Of a DNA stretch of 64,000 bases, positions 20,949 through 33,137 are shown piece by piece (positions within the stretch are counted from its first letter, which is position 1; the number at the start of each line of letters is the position of its first letter). Under the pieces are notes generated by a model. The model saw only the letters and a list, made by a program, of their open reading frames with translations. It ran no database searches and was not told the origin of the DNA. Source of the stretch: Panonychus citri (lineage: Eukaryota > Arthropoda > Arachnida > Trombidiformes > Tetranychidae); NCBI RefSeq assembly GCF_014898815.1, contig NW_026515544.1, positions 2,542,001 to 2,606,000 of the forward strand, in the 5' to 3' direction. The position numbers and the translations under genes were made by a program.

Positions 20949-23235
20949 TTAAACGGTTCGACCCATGGATAGATCCACTTTCAGAGCTATAAAATAGAAA
21001 AAGAAAGTTATTCATTCGACAATCTTTAAATAACAGTTAAACAAAAAGGATTTTTTTACTTCTTTGATCAAAACAATTAAGAAATAAAAAATGGTTAATG
21101 ATTGGGACCCCTTAGGCCTTGATAGACATTTGATTGTCAGATTTGTTAATTGTTCTAATCGAATTCTTAGATTCATCATGCCGATAATCTGATTTATTGA
21201 AAAACTCCGATGATAAAGAGTATATTGAACACTCATCGTTACTCTGAATATCGGATATCAAAACTATTTTATTTATGTTTACTAAAACCGATTTTATCTG
21301 ATAAAATTGAATTAAATTAACATGCAACTTGATCAACACAATCAGAACAATTGATTTAATCATCAGACATTAGGATTATTGTAGTTTGAATCAATTATGT
21401 GATCTTAGTGAATGAAAATTGGGCTCAAACTAAGAGAGCTGCATTGTATAAGAAAATAATGTGAACAAAATCTGAGCATCCGTTTATTAAATAAACATCT
21501 AATTACAACGATAATCAAATTTTATTCTAGATTTAAATCAGTTAATCACAGCTTTTGTCTTTCATCAACCGTAATCAAATCTTGATTTCTAATCAAAGTT
21601 CGGATCAATTTGATTCCAGGATCAGTTGATTACAGCTCTTGATTACGGTTGGTGAATATGGGCCTAAGACAGAGGAAGAGTAGAGAGGAAAGAAAAAGAA
21701 AGAGAGAAGGAAGAGACAGAGATGAGAAAAAGTGTCCATCTAAAATTGTGCATTAAAATAATAGAAATTAATTCGATTAAGTTTACAATCAATCATCAAG
21801 GTAAATTCATCTTTGATTTAAAGAGAAACATAAACTAATCATCCATTTAATTAATGAAACATCATCTTCATTGATAAAGTGATCAGCCGACATGATTATT
21901 TGCTTTGGTTTTGATGCAAAACAATTGAAACAAAGACAATTAGATTTTCACTGTTCTACAGAGTAAATATCTATTATAATTACAATCTTATCACAAGTTA
22001 ATTACCTGGTAAACTATTAATTTTCTGGTAAGGAAAGTGAAAGTGCTCCTTTGAGGAGGAGCTTCAATTGCCTTGGTTGTCAAGTTGTCAAGACGATGTC
22101 AACTGAACAAAAAAAAGTTTTCCTTTCATGTTCTCTATATTTTCATCATCTTTACTTCACATCTACTTGGATTATCATCATCATACATAACTTGAGATCA
22201 AAGTCTGATCAGATTGTAAAAATGAAAAATTGTATCAAATTAACACTAAACTTAATCAGATTCATGGCAAGAATAAAATATTATGATGAACAATTCATTG
22301 GATCAAGCTTTTACACTCAAAACATTGATTCAAATCAGAGACACAAGAGTAATAAAAACAAAGCTTACCAGTAAATCCTTTTAGTGACATTTTCTTAAAT
22401 TGTTGATTTACTTTTTTAGGTTAATTTCACAAAGCATTGAATCAAGCGAGCAAGGCAAATGATGATGAAGAAACTGTGTCCATCATCTTGGAGACTGATT
22501 TAATCTGTTGAATATTCAAGGGATATGCAAAGGATTAAGAGAAAGAGATATGAAAAAATTACTATTATAAAACATAGATGATTGGTTGATGACAATTTCA
22601 ATAGAATCTTGTTTGAATTAGTTTATCCAGCACTGATGGAGATGCGTTCTAAGTGACATTTATCACATCAATGTTCCACCATTAATTTAATAAACCAGCA
22701 ATTTAATGAAAACATTAATTTTTACAGATCAAATCCATTAAGTTACAATCAAGATTAGATTTTAAGGTTTAAATTACTATTGATGAGAGCCTAATACTTT
22801 TGGGACAAGTTATATGAACTTGCCGCTGACAGAATACCTGGAAAAATTTTGTCTTTAAATCTCCAGTGTTTATGCACTCGAATGAAAAACTAACCATTGA
22901 AAGTCGAATCGTTGTTACAGTTTCTGGGAAAAGTTTAAGGACAATGATGTAGATTCAATACAATACAATTTCTCCCCTGATGATAGTCAAAAATCGTCAT
23001 GAAATCTAATGTGTCTATATTTATAAGAGCTCGAGATAGTTCAATAGTTTATCAACTCAATTGGAACCTAATTAAATCAAATTGTCTTTAAAATATTGAC
23101 AATTCATTTTCTATGTAACTAAAAAAATCAGTAAACCAATCATTATTGAATCCTATTCAGGAGCTTTTACTCACAGCACTATCTACCTTGAAATCAATTC
23201 TGTAAAAAAAGTTATCGCAATTGAAACTGAAGTTA
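20949..23235. repeat. Mosaic of repeated intergenic segments
   Basis: Contains segment A (about 21283-21480, around ACATGCAACTTGATCAACAC), also near 25450-25620 and 26750-27000. Contains segment B (about 22028-22200, around GTAAGGAAAGTGAAAGT, with a GCTCCT/AGGAGC hairpin), also near 25836-25990 and 27064-27230. Contains a PCD start fossil (reverse, about 22372-22425) and the beginning of segment C (22910 onward), also at 28780-29250. No intact gene; a 107-codon open frame at 22051 overlaps segment B and is not conserved in the other copies. Confidence 0.7.
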
Positions 23236-23565
23236 CAGTGTTTCCCGTTTGAAGAAACCAAACAATCAAATGAAGAAACCAAGATTTTATTTGAAGAAAC
23301 CAAAATGATTTTTATTGATTTTTCATTGTGATTAATTAATTAATTTCGATTCAAAATTGAATTTAAATCAAATCTACAAGCACAATTAATGTGAAACTTC
23401 ATTTTTAGACCGATTTTCGACAAAAATTAATTAATGAAAAATTAAGGTCCAAAATTCCAACCAATTGGTGACAATTGATATACGATTAAAAGCATTGGGG
23501 TTTCTTCAAATGAACGTTTGGTTTCTTCATTTGATTGATTGGTTTTCTTCAAACGAGAAACACTG
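23236..23565. mobile_element. 330-bp MITE with TA target duplication
   Basis: Begins CAGTGTTTCCCGTTTGAAG and ends CTTCAAACGAGAAACACTG. The terminal inverted repeats extend with small differences through about 45 bp and include repeated GAAGAAACC words. It is flanked by TA at 23234-23235 and 23566-23567. The paralogous segment near 29100 has the empty site (GAAGTTACAATCAATTG with a single TA), which fixes both ends. TA duplication and CAGTG ends suggest mobilisation by a Tc1/mariner-type transposase. No coding capacity. Confidence 0.9.
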
Positions 23566-24020
23566 TACAATCAATTGATTGCTGCTCCTAAACATTTGCT
23601 TGATGGATTGTATTAGGTCATTAATCAGTCAAGATTTAGTAATTTTAGAGTAGAGATTTCCAGGTAAAAATATGTATGAGAATCTGTTTGCAAAAGAAAA
23701 GCAAAATGTAACAATTAACTAATTTTCGCCTAATGAAAACTAGGAAATTACCTAGTTTACCTTTGCGGATAAAATGCTCTTCAACTTATCGTTTTTTCAA
23801 ATTCTAATTACTAATTATAATAATTAGTGTAATTCAATTATTAAATTAATTTCTATTCGACTATTGAAATTCAAACATTAATCGAGTTTGATCAATTACG
23901 GCTTATCTTATTTATGTAAGAACAAAAATTGAAACAAAAAAAATAAGTTGAACATCTATTAGCTAATTGTAATTAGTAATTGATTACTTGTTTAATAGAT
24001 TTGTTGATTGTTACTAGATT

Positions 24021-24053
<33 letters not shown>

Positions 24054-24618
24054 ATTTCTTTCTCTCTTAAAATCGTTTAACTTACATTTACGTTTTTGTT
24101 AAACAATGATTAATATTAATCATTAATAGTTGACTATTGAATTAAAACACTCATCTTGTAGCCCAAATAATACGAATTTGATTGATTTGATTGAAAAAAA
24201 ATTAAATCTTATCCATTCTCGAACTAATCACGATTAACTGATTCCCAATACTTTTTCTCGGAGCTTTGCAATCAAATTAATTGTTACACTTGATTTTTTT
24301 TTTGCCTTCTCTTTCTCTCTTTCTTTCTTTCTTTCTTTGAATCCCTCTGTCTTCATGTTCATCTTCATCATCTTCATCATAGATTATGATAAGGTAATAA
24401 TTGGTAAAACCTTGAACATTTTCGTCATTTCTGAATTGTCAATCTGACGGTCGAGTTAATTAAGTTAACAACCTTTTTTATTTGTTTAATTATTGATTGT
24501 GAACATCATCAAAAATAATATCAACTAACTGTAATTAAACTTGAGTGGATTAAAGATTTATAAAGACAATTGTTCAATCATCAAGTTAATCTTACTGTGA
24601 AATTTAATTACTCTCACC
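23566..24618. other. Rest of segment C and upstream region of NADAR copy 2
   Basis: To about 23720 this matches 29095-29250. Beyond that it is AT-rich and carries two pyrimidine tracts (about 24018-24068 and 24298-24340). A TATAAA at 24559-24564 lies 55 bp before the copy 2 ATG. The TTAACYAG boxes of the other copies are absent. Confidence 0.55.
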
Positions 24619-25227
24619 ATGGAATCAGTGATTTACTCATGGATGAAAAAGGAGATAGAATTTTTGGAAAATAAATCTAGTGAAATGGACGTTGAGTTAG
24701 TTGGTAATTCCCTAATTGATATTTCTCGAACATTTGATCAAAATTACATCGAATCGATATACAGACAATTGCCTCTTGACTACAACAGACCGTACAAATT
24801 TCATCGAGGTAGTTTATTAGGTCACATTAGACCTGCTAAGATCACAGTGAATGCTAACAACGAGTTGAATGGAGAGTATCGATCCTCAGCTCATCTTTAC
24901 CATTCAATCAAAGTTTACTTGTTAGGAAGACCTGATTTAATCCAAAAAGTGAGAGATTCAACAAGACCATTTGCTGATTCAAAGATTAGAAGAACTAAAC
25001 AAAATGGTTTGATGTTTGATGTATGGAAAACAATTGAATCCGATGTCGCTTTCAAAGCTAATCGACTAAAGTTCATTCAAAACCCATCATTAGCTTGGAG
25101 TTTATTGGAAACTGGTAGACAGCTACTTGTATCTCCACACAGGTCAAATTGGGGCGATTTAGAAAACTCTGAGCATCAAAACATCAACGGTAAAATGCTG
25201 ATGATTATTCGCGAAAATCTTCGCTAA
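24619..25227 (+). CDS. NADAR-domain protein, copy 2
   Basis: Intronless, 202 aa. The N-terminal part is shorter than in copy 1. Core landmarks are present: YRSSAHLYHSIKVYLLGRP, VAFKANRLKFIQNPSLA, LLETG, NWG and NGKMLMIIRENLR. A TAA replaces an Arg codon of the terminal RRI, so it ends three residues early; the core is complete and probably functional. It is most like copy 8 (shared KFHRGSLLGH/KFHRKSLLGH stretch). It uses a promoter without the family's upstream boxes. Confidence 0.78.
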   Translation: MESVIYSWMKKEIEFLENKSSEMDVELVGNSLIDISRTFDQNYIESIYRQLPLDYNRPYKFHRGSLLGHIRPAKITVNANNELNGEYRSSAHLYHSIKVYLLGRPDLIQKVRDSTRPFADSKIRRTKQNGLMFDVWKTIESDVAFKANRLKFIQNPSLAWSLLETGRQLLVSPHRSNWGDLENSEHQNINGKMLMIIRENLR

Positions 25228-25974
25228 CGAATAGTAATTGATGTTAATTACTGATTATCAAAAACAAAACATTTTTGAAACTAAAAAATTAGAATCATGG
25301 TGATTTAGAGTTAGTAGTTTAATTGGGCAATATTCAAATCTTTCACGACAATTTTTCATCTTTTTTTTAACAAAACACTTTTTATGTATTTCTAACAACT
25401 TTGTTGATTGTAGAAAAATAGTGATAAACTAATTTTATATAATTAAGATTTTGGTAACCGATTTTATCTGATAAAATTGAATTAAATTAACATGCAACTT
25501 GATCAACACAATAAGAACAATTGATTTAATCATCAGCCATTAAGATTATTGTAGCTGTCATACAAATAATAGAAACATTGATTTGAATCAATTATGTGAT
25601 CTTAGTGAATGAAATGATTTTCGGGTTAAAAATCAATCAATCTATTTTATTAATGAAACATGATCATCTTCCTTGATAAGGTGATCAGCCGACATGATTA
25701 TTTGCTTTGGGGTTTCATGCAAACAATTGAAATTAATTAAGTTAGATTTTCACTGTTCTACAGTGTAAAAATCTAATCGCTAATTACAATCATAGGTTAA
25801 GTACCTAGTTAACTACAAGTGTTAATACTCTGGTAAGGAAAGTGAAAGTCCTTTAATGAGGAGCTTCAATTGCCTTAATTGTCAACTGAACAGGAAAATA
25901 AGTTTTTCTTTCATGCTCCTTATATTTTCATCATCTGTATTTCACAGCTACTTTGATTATCATCATCATGATGG
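25228..25974. repeat. Repeated intergenic segments A and B (second set)
   Basis: Segments A (about 25450-25620) and B (about 25836-25990) recur here in the same order as at 21.3-22.2 kb but with different gaps. No gene seen. Confidence 0.6.
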
Positions 25975-26215
25975 TAATCATTCAAGATTCAAGAATTATT
26001 GAAAACTGGAAAAGCTTTACTGTTTCCAATGTTTACCAATTAGATTAACGAAAAATACCAGTGGTAAAATCTTAATGCTAACAAGAGAAAACTATCATAT
26101 TCAACGATTATCTAATTAATTAATACGAAAACAATGGCCAGTAATTTTTAAACGCGAAAGTTAAAATATTTGAATGAATTTTATATAATTGTTTGTGGTG
26201 TTAGTGTTGACGATT
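25975..26215 (+). pseudogene. NADAR fossil related to copy 11 (3' end)
   Basis: Matches the last 40 codons and 3' flank of copy 11 (47755-48000): ACTGGAAAAGCTTTACT, CCAGTGGTAAAATCTTAATG and TTTTTAAACGCGAAAGTT. The frame is broken and no upstream core exists. A PCD start fossil follows at about 26262-26300 on the reverse strand. Confidence 0.8.
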
Positions 26216-26510
26216 AATAAATAATGGTAAGTTATCATAGGTTTCATTTGTTAATTCTTGGTGACATTTTCTTCAATTGTTGATTTACTATTAAGAAATA
26301 ATAGAAAAAGATTTTTTTACTTCTTTGATCATATTAATTGCGAAATAAAAATCCACGCAATGGTCAATCCCTTAGGCCTTGATAGTCTGATTTGTTAATT
26401 GTTTTCAATTCTTAGATTCATCATGTCGATAATCTGATTTATTGAGAAAATCCGATAATAAAGAATACGTTGAACACTCATCTTATCGTAGCTCTGAATA
26501 TCTGATAATA

Positions 26511-26726
26511 CAGCCATCGACGTTGAGTTTGCAACCACTTTTAATTTACTCGCGACGATAATGATAATTAGTCAAAGATAAATCTAATCGGATGACCATT
26601 TGAAAAGATAAACCAGTTAATTGAGAGGACATTGATTATTATCTTTGGGTTAACTTAATCTCTCATTGATTATCATTATCGTCGCGAGTAAATTAAAAGT
26701 GGTTGCAAACTCAACGTCGATGGCAG
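26511..26726. mobile_element. 216-bp fold-back MITE with TA target duplication
   Basis: The arms are about 57 bp and almost perfect reverse complements: the left begins CAGCCATCGACGTTGAG, the right ends CTCAACGTCGATGGCAG. TA flanks both ends (26509-26510 and 26727-26728). The right flank (AAACTAATTTTATATAATT) also occurs at 25427 without the element. No coding capacity; probably moved in trans. Confidence 0.88.
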
Positions 26727-29700
26727 TATAAACTAATTTTATATAATTAAGATTTTGGTAACCAATTTTATCTGATAAAATTGAATTAAATTAACATGCA
26801 ACTTGATCAACACAATCAGAACAATTGATTTAATCATCAGCCATTAGGATTATTGTAGTTTTTACAAATAATAGAGATATTGATTTGAATCAATTATGTG
26901 ATCTTAGTGAATGAGATGATTTTCGGGTTAAAATTGGGCTCAAGCTAAGAGAACTGCATTGGATAAAAAAAATAGTGTCATCAAAATCTGAGCATCCATT
27001 TATTAAATAAACATCTAATTACATTTTATCTCAGGTTAATTCTGGTTAACTATTAAGACTCTGGTAAGGAAAGTGAAAGTCCTCCTTTGAGGAGGAGCTT
27101 CAATTGCCTTGGTTGTCAAGTTGTCAAGACGAAGACAACTAAACAAGAAAAATAGTTTTTCTTTCTTGTTCCCTATATTTTCATCATCTTTATTTCACAT
27201 CTACTGCATCTTCCGATTCAGAGATTATTTGGTGAATGAAAAAGAGACTGAATTTTGCAAGAGTCAAATCAGAGTTTGGATTTTAAATATTCAAAACTAA
27301 AACGATCTATTAGATTATCATTTGAAGTTGTTGGAAATATTAAAGTGATCATCTTATTAACTTGAGATCAAAGTCTGATCAGATTGGCACGAATGGTTCC
27401 TCAACTATTAAGCAATAAATCGTATAAAATTAACACTAAACTAAACATTGATTCAAATACATTTGATTACTATTTGAAGCACTTGTTAGTAGATTAAAGT
27501 GATAATCATAAATATTAACTTGAGATCAAAGTCTGACCAGATTGGCTCGAATCATTCCTTAACTAAGAAGCAACAATAATTGTATTAAATTAACACTAAA
27601 CTGAATCAGACTCATGATCAGAATAAAGTATTATGATGAACAATTATGGACATTAGAACATAGAACATTAAATAATCCCTAATTTAATTTATTGTTATTT
27701 TTGATATAAATGATTAGTGATCAGCTGATTACAATCAATTGGACATTGAATTTATCTTTCAACTCAAACATAACCTTTAATGTAACAACAACTATTAATA
27801 TAGTTATTGATTGTGTTGATTAATAAAGACTGAAAATAAGTTAATTGTTGGATAATTCAAAATTATACTTTACATGTAAAAAACGAGCATATTAATGATT
27901 CAATCGGATGGAAATTGAGACAAATCATTTAAGTTTCAGTCATTAAAATGATTTGGAGCCAAACAATTGGTAAGAACATTGATTTGAATGAATATCAGTT
28001 GTAGTAAATAAACAGAAATTAACACAATTAATGAGTAAATTAAATTGGTCACAATAATTACTTGCTGATTGTTGTCCAAGTTTTACATCGAAACATTGAT
28101 TCAGACCAGAGGCACAAGAGTAATAAGAACAAAACTCACATGTAAATCCTTTTGGGGACAAACATCACTCGGTGATTTATGTCCAAGTTTCATAAATGAT
28201 CTTTGCTAATTTAATTTCCAATCAGATTCTAATGGAGGTTTTAATTGTTGATCACTTGTTGCACTAGTTAATCCTTTTGGTGACATTTTCTTCAATTTAA
28301 TTGTGGATTCAATTTGTTGAGTTTTGGTCACATAAGCAAATCTAACGAACAAGGCAAATGATGACGGAGAAATTTTTAGAGTTCCAATCAACGTGGAAAA
28401 TGATCTAATCTGTTGAATGGTTTACTAATTATGAGTAGAGAGAGAGAGAGAGAGATATGGAAAACCACTTTGATTAAACAATCTGATCTCTTGATAAAAA
28501 TTTTTTATCAAATATTCGTGAGATTAGTTTAATCTCAACGTGTTGAAATTGGTCTAATTGATATTGTGTCTATCATATCAATGACATATCATAAGCATTT
28601 GAATCAAAAAATGGGAAATATTACTCTTTGATTTGAATGGAAACATTAATTTTTTGCTACCAAATCAATATCATCAATTTACAATCAAGATTACATTTTT
28701 AGGTTTGATGAGAAACTGAAGGTTTAATACATTTAGATACTGTTGAGATGAAAATTCATGCCACTAACTGGAATCATTTTGTTACAATTTTCGGTAAAAG
28801 TTTAAGGACAATGATGTAGATTCAATACAATACAATTTCTCCCCTGATGATAGTACAAAATCATCATGAAATCTTGTGTCTATATTTAGTAGAGCTCGAG
28901 ATAGTTCAATAGTTTATCAACTCAATTGGAACCTAATTAAATCAAATTGTCTTTAAAATATTGACAATTCATTTTCTATGTAACTAAAAAAATCAGTAAA
29001 CCAATCACTATTGAATCCTATTCAGGAGCTTTTACTCACAGCACTATCTACCTTGAAATCAATTCTGTAAAAAAAATTATCGCAATTGAAACCGAAGTTA
29101 CAATCAATTGATTGCTGCTCATAAACATTTGCTTGATGGATTGTATTAGGTCATTAATCAGTCAACATTTAGTAATTTTAGAGTAGAGATTTCAGGTAAA
29201 AATATGTATGAGAATCTGTTTGCAAAAGAAAAGCAAAATGTAACAATTAATCTAATTAAAAGCCCTAAACTAAGCTTCACTCATCGAGCCGGATAAAATA
29301 GAGCCAACTACAAATGTACCTAAAATTGTCCGATCGATCGTGGCTCCATTTTCGCAATTAGAGTGATTGTTTTTTTATTAAATCTCATCAAATTGATTTT
29401 GAAAATATTAAAATCGATATTTTTTTAATCGAAAAAGTTAATTAGTTTTAACCTTTCGAATTGCCCGCTCTTTAAATCGGCCGTAAAAAAACTGATAAAA
29501 TTAGGTAGTTGACTGTAATAATCGTCATTGTCAAATTGAAAATGTCAATACTAATTGTACAATGTATCAACAATTTGTAAATTATATTAATAATATTATA
29601 TTATTAATATTTAAGGTGAATCTATTAGAGATAATTATTAATATGAAGTCAACGTTAAAAGGTTATGATTTAACTTAAATCAAATTTGTCGCCATTGATG

Positions 29701-29912
29701 GTTGTCAATTGGGAATTAATCGTTAGTGATGAATCCCACAGGTATAATTGCTGTATAAGTAATGAAGTAAACAATCAATTATTGTAGATTAGTGTACAAT
29801 TGAAGTGATTAATTTTTTTGGTTCTAGTGTTTACATTCAAGTTAAATTGTTAAAAATTACATCATTAAGTTGATCTTAAATTGCCTGATTATTAAATTAC
29901 TTGGATAACAAA
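26727..29912. repeat. Mosaic of repeated intergenic segments, third set
   Basis: Segment A is at about 26750-27000 and segment B at about 27064-27230. At 27660-28420 lies an orphan 3' flank of a NADAR unit (twin of 30650-30976 plus 31626-31900) ending with PCD fossils on the reverse strand (about 28050-28330, including a start MSPKGLTS followed by QQLKP). Segment C is at 28780-29250. A GA-rich repeat lies near 28437-28454. No intact gene. The orphan flank implies that a NADAR copy once stood before 27660. Confidence 0.65.
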
Positions 29913-30600
29913 ATGGAGCCTGATCCAGAAATAATTTTATGGATGAAAGAGGAAACTCAATTCCTGGAGACCCAAAACCAACCAGAACAACTGATCCAAT
30001 TAACCCAATTGATCAAGCCCGTGGTGGGCAATGGGTTAGATCTTCGGTATTGTCAATAGGAGATCAGCTGTTTGACATTTCCCAAGTTTTTGATATAAAA
30101 TATCTCGAGTTGATCTACTCAAAATTGACCTTGGATATGGATGAACATTCATTCAGTTGTTGGGAACCACTTGGACACAACTATAGGGAAAATACCATCA
30201 CGATCAATGCGATCAATAGAATTGATTTAACTGGTGATTACCAATCAGCTTCTAATCTTTATCATGCGATTCAGGATTATCTTCAAGGTCGATTTGATCT
30301 GGTCAGTATCGTAAGAAATTCATCTAATCCATATAAAGATGCTTATATCAAGGATACTGGAAAAGTTAGTGAGGCGAAATTTAAAGCATGGAAAGCGCTT
30401 GAAATCGATATCGCATTTAAAGCCAATCGACTCAAGTTCATTCAGAATCCTCCATTGGCTCGTGAGTTACTTGAAACTGGTCGAAAGAAACTCATCTCTC
30501 CTCATTTTCCACCCTGGGGCTATGTCAAAGGTCTGAATGGAAGCAACATCAACGGAAAATGCTCATGATAATACGAGAAGATCTTCGTCGACGAATATAA
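29913..30600 (+). pseudogene. NADAR copy 3, two frameshifts
   Basis: The family start is MEPDPEIILWMKEETQFLE at 29913 and reads to a TAG after 48 codons. The family sequence resumes in another frame (LSIGDQLFDIS and onward), which needs one lost base near 30041-30046. A second lost base near 30555 turns the NGKMLMIIRE motif into NGKCS and a stop, although the DNA for the remaining motif and the RRRI stop (30598-30600) is present. Either a young pseudogene or a locus with two base-call errors. Motifs QSASNLYHAIQ, VAF-type (IAFKANRLKFIQNPPLA) and LLETG are intact between the lesions. Confidence 0.8.
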
Positions 30601-30976
30601 ATTTATATTAATTGTTGGTCATCAGAAACAAATGATTATTTAATGAAGAACATTAAATAATCCCTAATTTAATTTATTGTTATTTTTGATATAAATGATT
30701 TGTGATCAGCTGATTACAATCAATTGGACATTGAATTTATCTTTCAACTCAAACATAACCTTTAATGTAACAACAACTATTAATATGAAGTTATTGATTG
30801 TGTTGATTAATAAAGACTGAAAATAAGTTAATTGTTGGATAATTCAAAATTATACTTTACATGTAAAAAACGAGCATATTAATGATCCAATCGGATGGAA
30901 ATTGAGACAAATCATTTAAGTTTCAGCCATTAAAATGATTTGGAGCCAAACAATTGGTAAGAACATTGATTTGAAC
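30601..30976. repeat. 3' flank of NADAR copy 3 (twin of 27660-27980)
   Basis: Close direct match to 27660-27980, including the TAATAAAGACTGAAAATAAG polyadenylation-like region. No gene. Confidence 0.7.
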
Positions 30977-31625
30977 AAGCGGGAAAAAACTTTCTTACGA
31001 AAGTTTTTTTAAGGTTGTTTGCCAGACCCGTGGTTTGTTGAAATGGGAATCGTTTTTTAATAAAAAAATTCAAAACTAAATTTCTTCTTTCTCACTACTT
31101 TCTTTTTCTTTCTCTCTCTCGTCCCATTCTTTCTCATCTCTTCCTTTTCTTTTCCTATCTTTTCTTCTTTCTCTTTTATTCTCTTTCTTTCTTCTTCGTC
31201 TCTTTCTTTTTTCTCTTTCTTTTCATCTCTTTCTCTCTTTCTCCTCTTTTTCTTCTTTCTTCTTTCTCTTCTTTTCATCTCTTCTTCTCTTCTTTCTTTC
31301 TCTTTTCTTTCTCTTCTCTTTTCTTCTTTCTTTTCATCTTTTCATCTCTTTCTTTTTCTTTCTTTCTTGTCTTCTTTTTCTTTCTTTCTCTTCTCTTTCG
31401 TTCTCTTTCTTTGAAAACGCGCTGTAAAAAGCTTAACTGCGCATGCGTACACAAAATCTTTGATTCAGAATTTCTCATGAACGGCTATTCAGATTTTGTT
31501 CGTACTATTTTCGCTACTGTAGTACTTTCCGCTCTATTTTTTGGTACCTCAACATCTCATAGAATCCTTTTATCTTGAGCTCAATCTTTACCCAAAATTT
31601 GAGCTTATCTTATTCAAGTTTGCAG
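30977..31625. mobile_element. About 650-bp insertion with a long polypyrimidine tract
   Basis: The twin segment at 27980 reads straight through (GATTTGAATGAATATCAG), so this stretch is inserted. It starts near CAAGCGGGAAAAAACTTTC, which forms a hairpin (AAAAAACTTTC / GAAAGTTTTTT, 30985-31010). It contains about 330 bp of C/T-rich sequence on this strand (about 31081-31410) and ends TTCAAGTTTGCAG. There are no clear terminal repeats or target duplication, and open frames on the other strand are only Lys/Glu/Arg low complexity. Element class unknown. Confidence 0.7.
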
Positions 31626-31689
31626 ATGAATATCAGTTGTAGTAAATAAACAGAAATTAACACAATTAATGAGTAAATTAAATTGGTCA

Positions 31690-31850
31690 CAATAATTACT
31701 TGCTGATTGTTGTCCAAGTTTCATAAATGATCTTTGCTAATTTAATTTCCAATCAGATTCTAATGGAGGTTTTAATTGTTGATCACTTGTTGCACTAGTT
31801 AATCCTTTTGGTGGCATTTTCTTCAATTTAATTGTAGATTCAATTTGTTA
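31690..31850 (-). pseudogene. PCD fossil c (start region)
   Basis: Reverse-strand match to the first codons of PCD (MPPKGLTS, then QQLKPPLES region) and to its last codons, with the middle deleted. It lies downstream of NADAR copy 3, as expected for a NADAR-PCD unit. Confidence 0.75.
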
Positions 31851-32184
31851 CGTTCAGGTTAATTTCACACAATAGTTGAATCTAATGAACAAAGCAAATA
31901 ATAATAATTAGTAATTATTAATTACATCAATAGTTGAATGATTTACTAAATATGAGAAGATGAAGAATCTTCATTGGAGATTAAGAGAAAGAGACAAGAG
32001 AGACAGAAAAGAAAAGTAAAGAACGAGAAAGAGAAAGAGAAACGAAATCTGTTTACTTAAGAAAATGAGTCAAAGTTTTTCTGTTAACAATTTTGATGTT
32101 TCACTTGTCTCCACATGGAAACACTAATGCAACTGAACAACTTCAGTTGCATCATTGAGAAACAAAACTACGCAAGGTCATTCT

Positions 32185-32341
32185 GTTAACTAGTCTTAAC
32201 CAGACTCCCTCTCTTGCTTTCCCCTCTCTTTCTCTCTCTCTAACCAGTTTTAACCATTTCTGGGACACACTTTCTGTATAAAAGGCTGAGCGAGACTCAA
32301 CTTTGTTCATTTATCAATTGTCAGTTCAACTAGACGGACGA
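32185..32341 (+). promoter_or_regulatory. Core promoter of NADAR copy 4
   Basis: GTTAACTAGTCTTAACCAG at 32185 and TAACCAGTTTTAACC lie upstream of TATAAAAG (32277-32284). The initiator TTCATT has its A at 32309 (TATA at -32). GGACGA at +28 is a textbook DPE. The sequence is, by eye, the same as before copy 6. Confidence 0.82.
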
Positions 32342-32447
32342 TAAAGTTATAAAATTTTCTCAAGTTTTTCTTTTACATTTGTTGTGACCAAAAATCTTCA
32401 TCAAGTTTTTTTTTCATTTAGTGATTGAAAACTAAACTGCTCTCATC

Positions 32448-33137
32448 ATGGCTTCTGGCTCAGAGACTTGCTCACCAATGGACATGATACTCCGGTTCTT
32501 GGCGGATCAGAACGAGTTGCCACCAGAACGACTTCATGAACTAATTCAATTGGTTAAACTTGAAACTGGATCAAAACCTGAAGTAGTTGACCAATTGTTT
32601 GACATCTCCCGAACATTTGATGTCGACTATATTGAATCGATCTACTCGCAACTTTCTTTAAACGGGTCTAAACTTCAAGTTAAGTCTACCGACCCAATAG
32701 GATACGCGAACCCAAACCATCCGATTACAATAAATGGAATTGGTATTGAAAATTTAAACGGAATTTATTCCTCATCGGCTCATCTTTATCATGCGATTCA
32801 AGTTCATCTTTTAGGAAGACCTGATCTTGTCGAAAGGGTAAAAGATTCACCGAATCCATATAAAGACTCTTATATCAAGGATACTGGTGATAATGTTGAC
32901 CCTCTCGCCTTCTTAGCATGGAAGGCGATTGAATTTGATGTCGCATTCAAAATTGAGCGACTCAAGATCATTCAAAATCCTCCATTGGCTCGTGAATTAT
33001 TGGCAACTGGCAGCGTGGAACTCATATCACCTCATCCTCCATACTGGGGATATGACAGAGATCTGGATGAAAGCAACATGACCGGTAAAATACTGATGAT
33101 AATTCGAGAAGATCTTCGTCGACGAATTTATCAGTAA
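32448..33137 (+). CDS. NADAR-domain protein, copy 4
   Basis: Intronless, 229 aa, starting MASGSETCSPMDMILRF. Core: YSSSAHLYHAIQVHLLGRP, VAFKIERLKIIQNPPLA, LLATG, YWG, TGKILMIIREDLRRRIYQ. The C terminus is extended by YQ relative to copies 1 and 5, shared only with copy 6. Copies 4 and 6 have the same 5' UTR and promoter but many amino-acid differences in the first half and around residues 60-90. Confidence 0.8.
   Translation: MASGSETCSPMDMILRFLADQNELPPERLHELIQLVKLETGSKPEVVDQLFDISRTFDVDYIESIYSQLSLNGSKLQVKSTDPIGYANPNHPITINGIGIENLNGIYSSSAHLYHAIQVHLLGRPDLVERVKDSPNPYKDSYIKDTGDNVDPLAFLAWKAIEFDVAFKIERLKIIQNPPLARELLATGSVELISPHPPYWGYDRDLDESNMTGKILMIIREDLRRRIYQ

Noticed and set aside
22051..22374. 107-codon open frame after NADAR fossil sequence
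   Set aside because: Overlaps repeated segment B; the other copies of the segment do not keep the frame and no domain is seen.
31057..31478. Lys/Glu/Arg-rich open frames on the reverse strand
   Set aside because: They are translations of a C/T-rich low-complexity tract and contain no domain.
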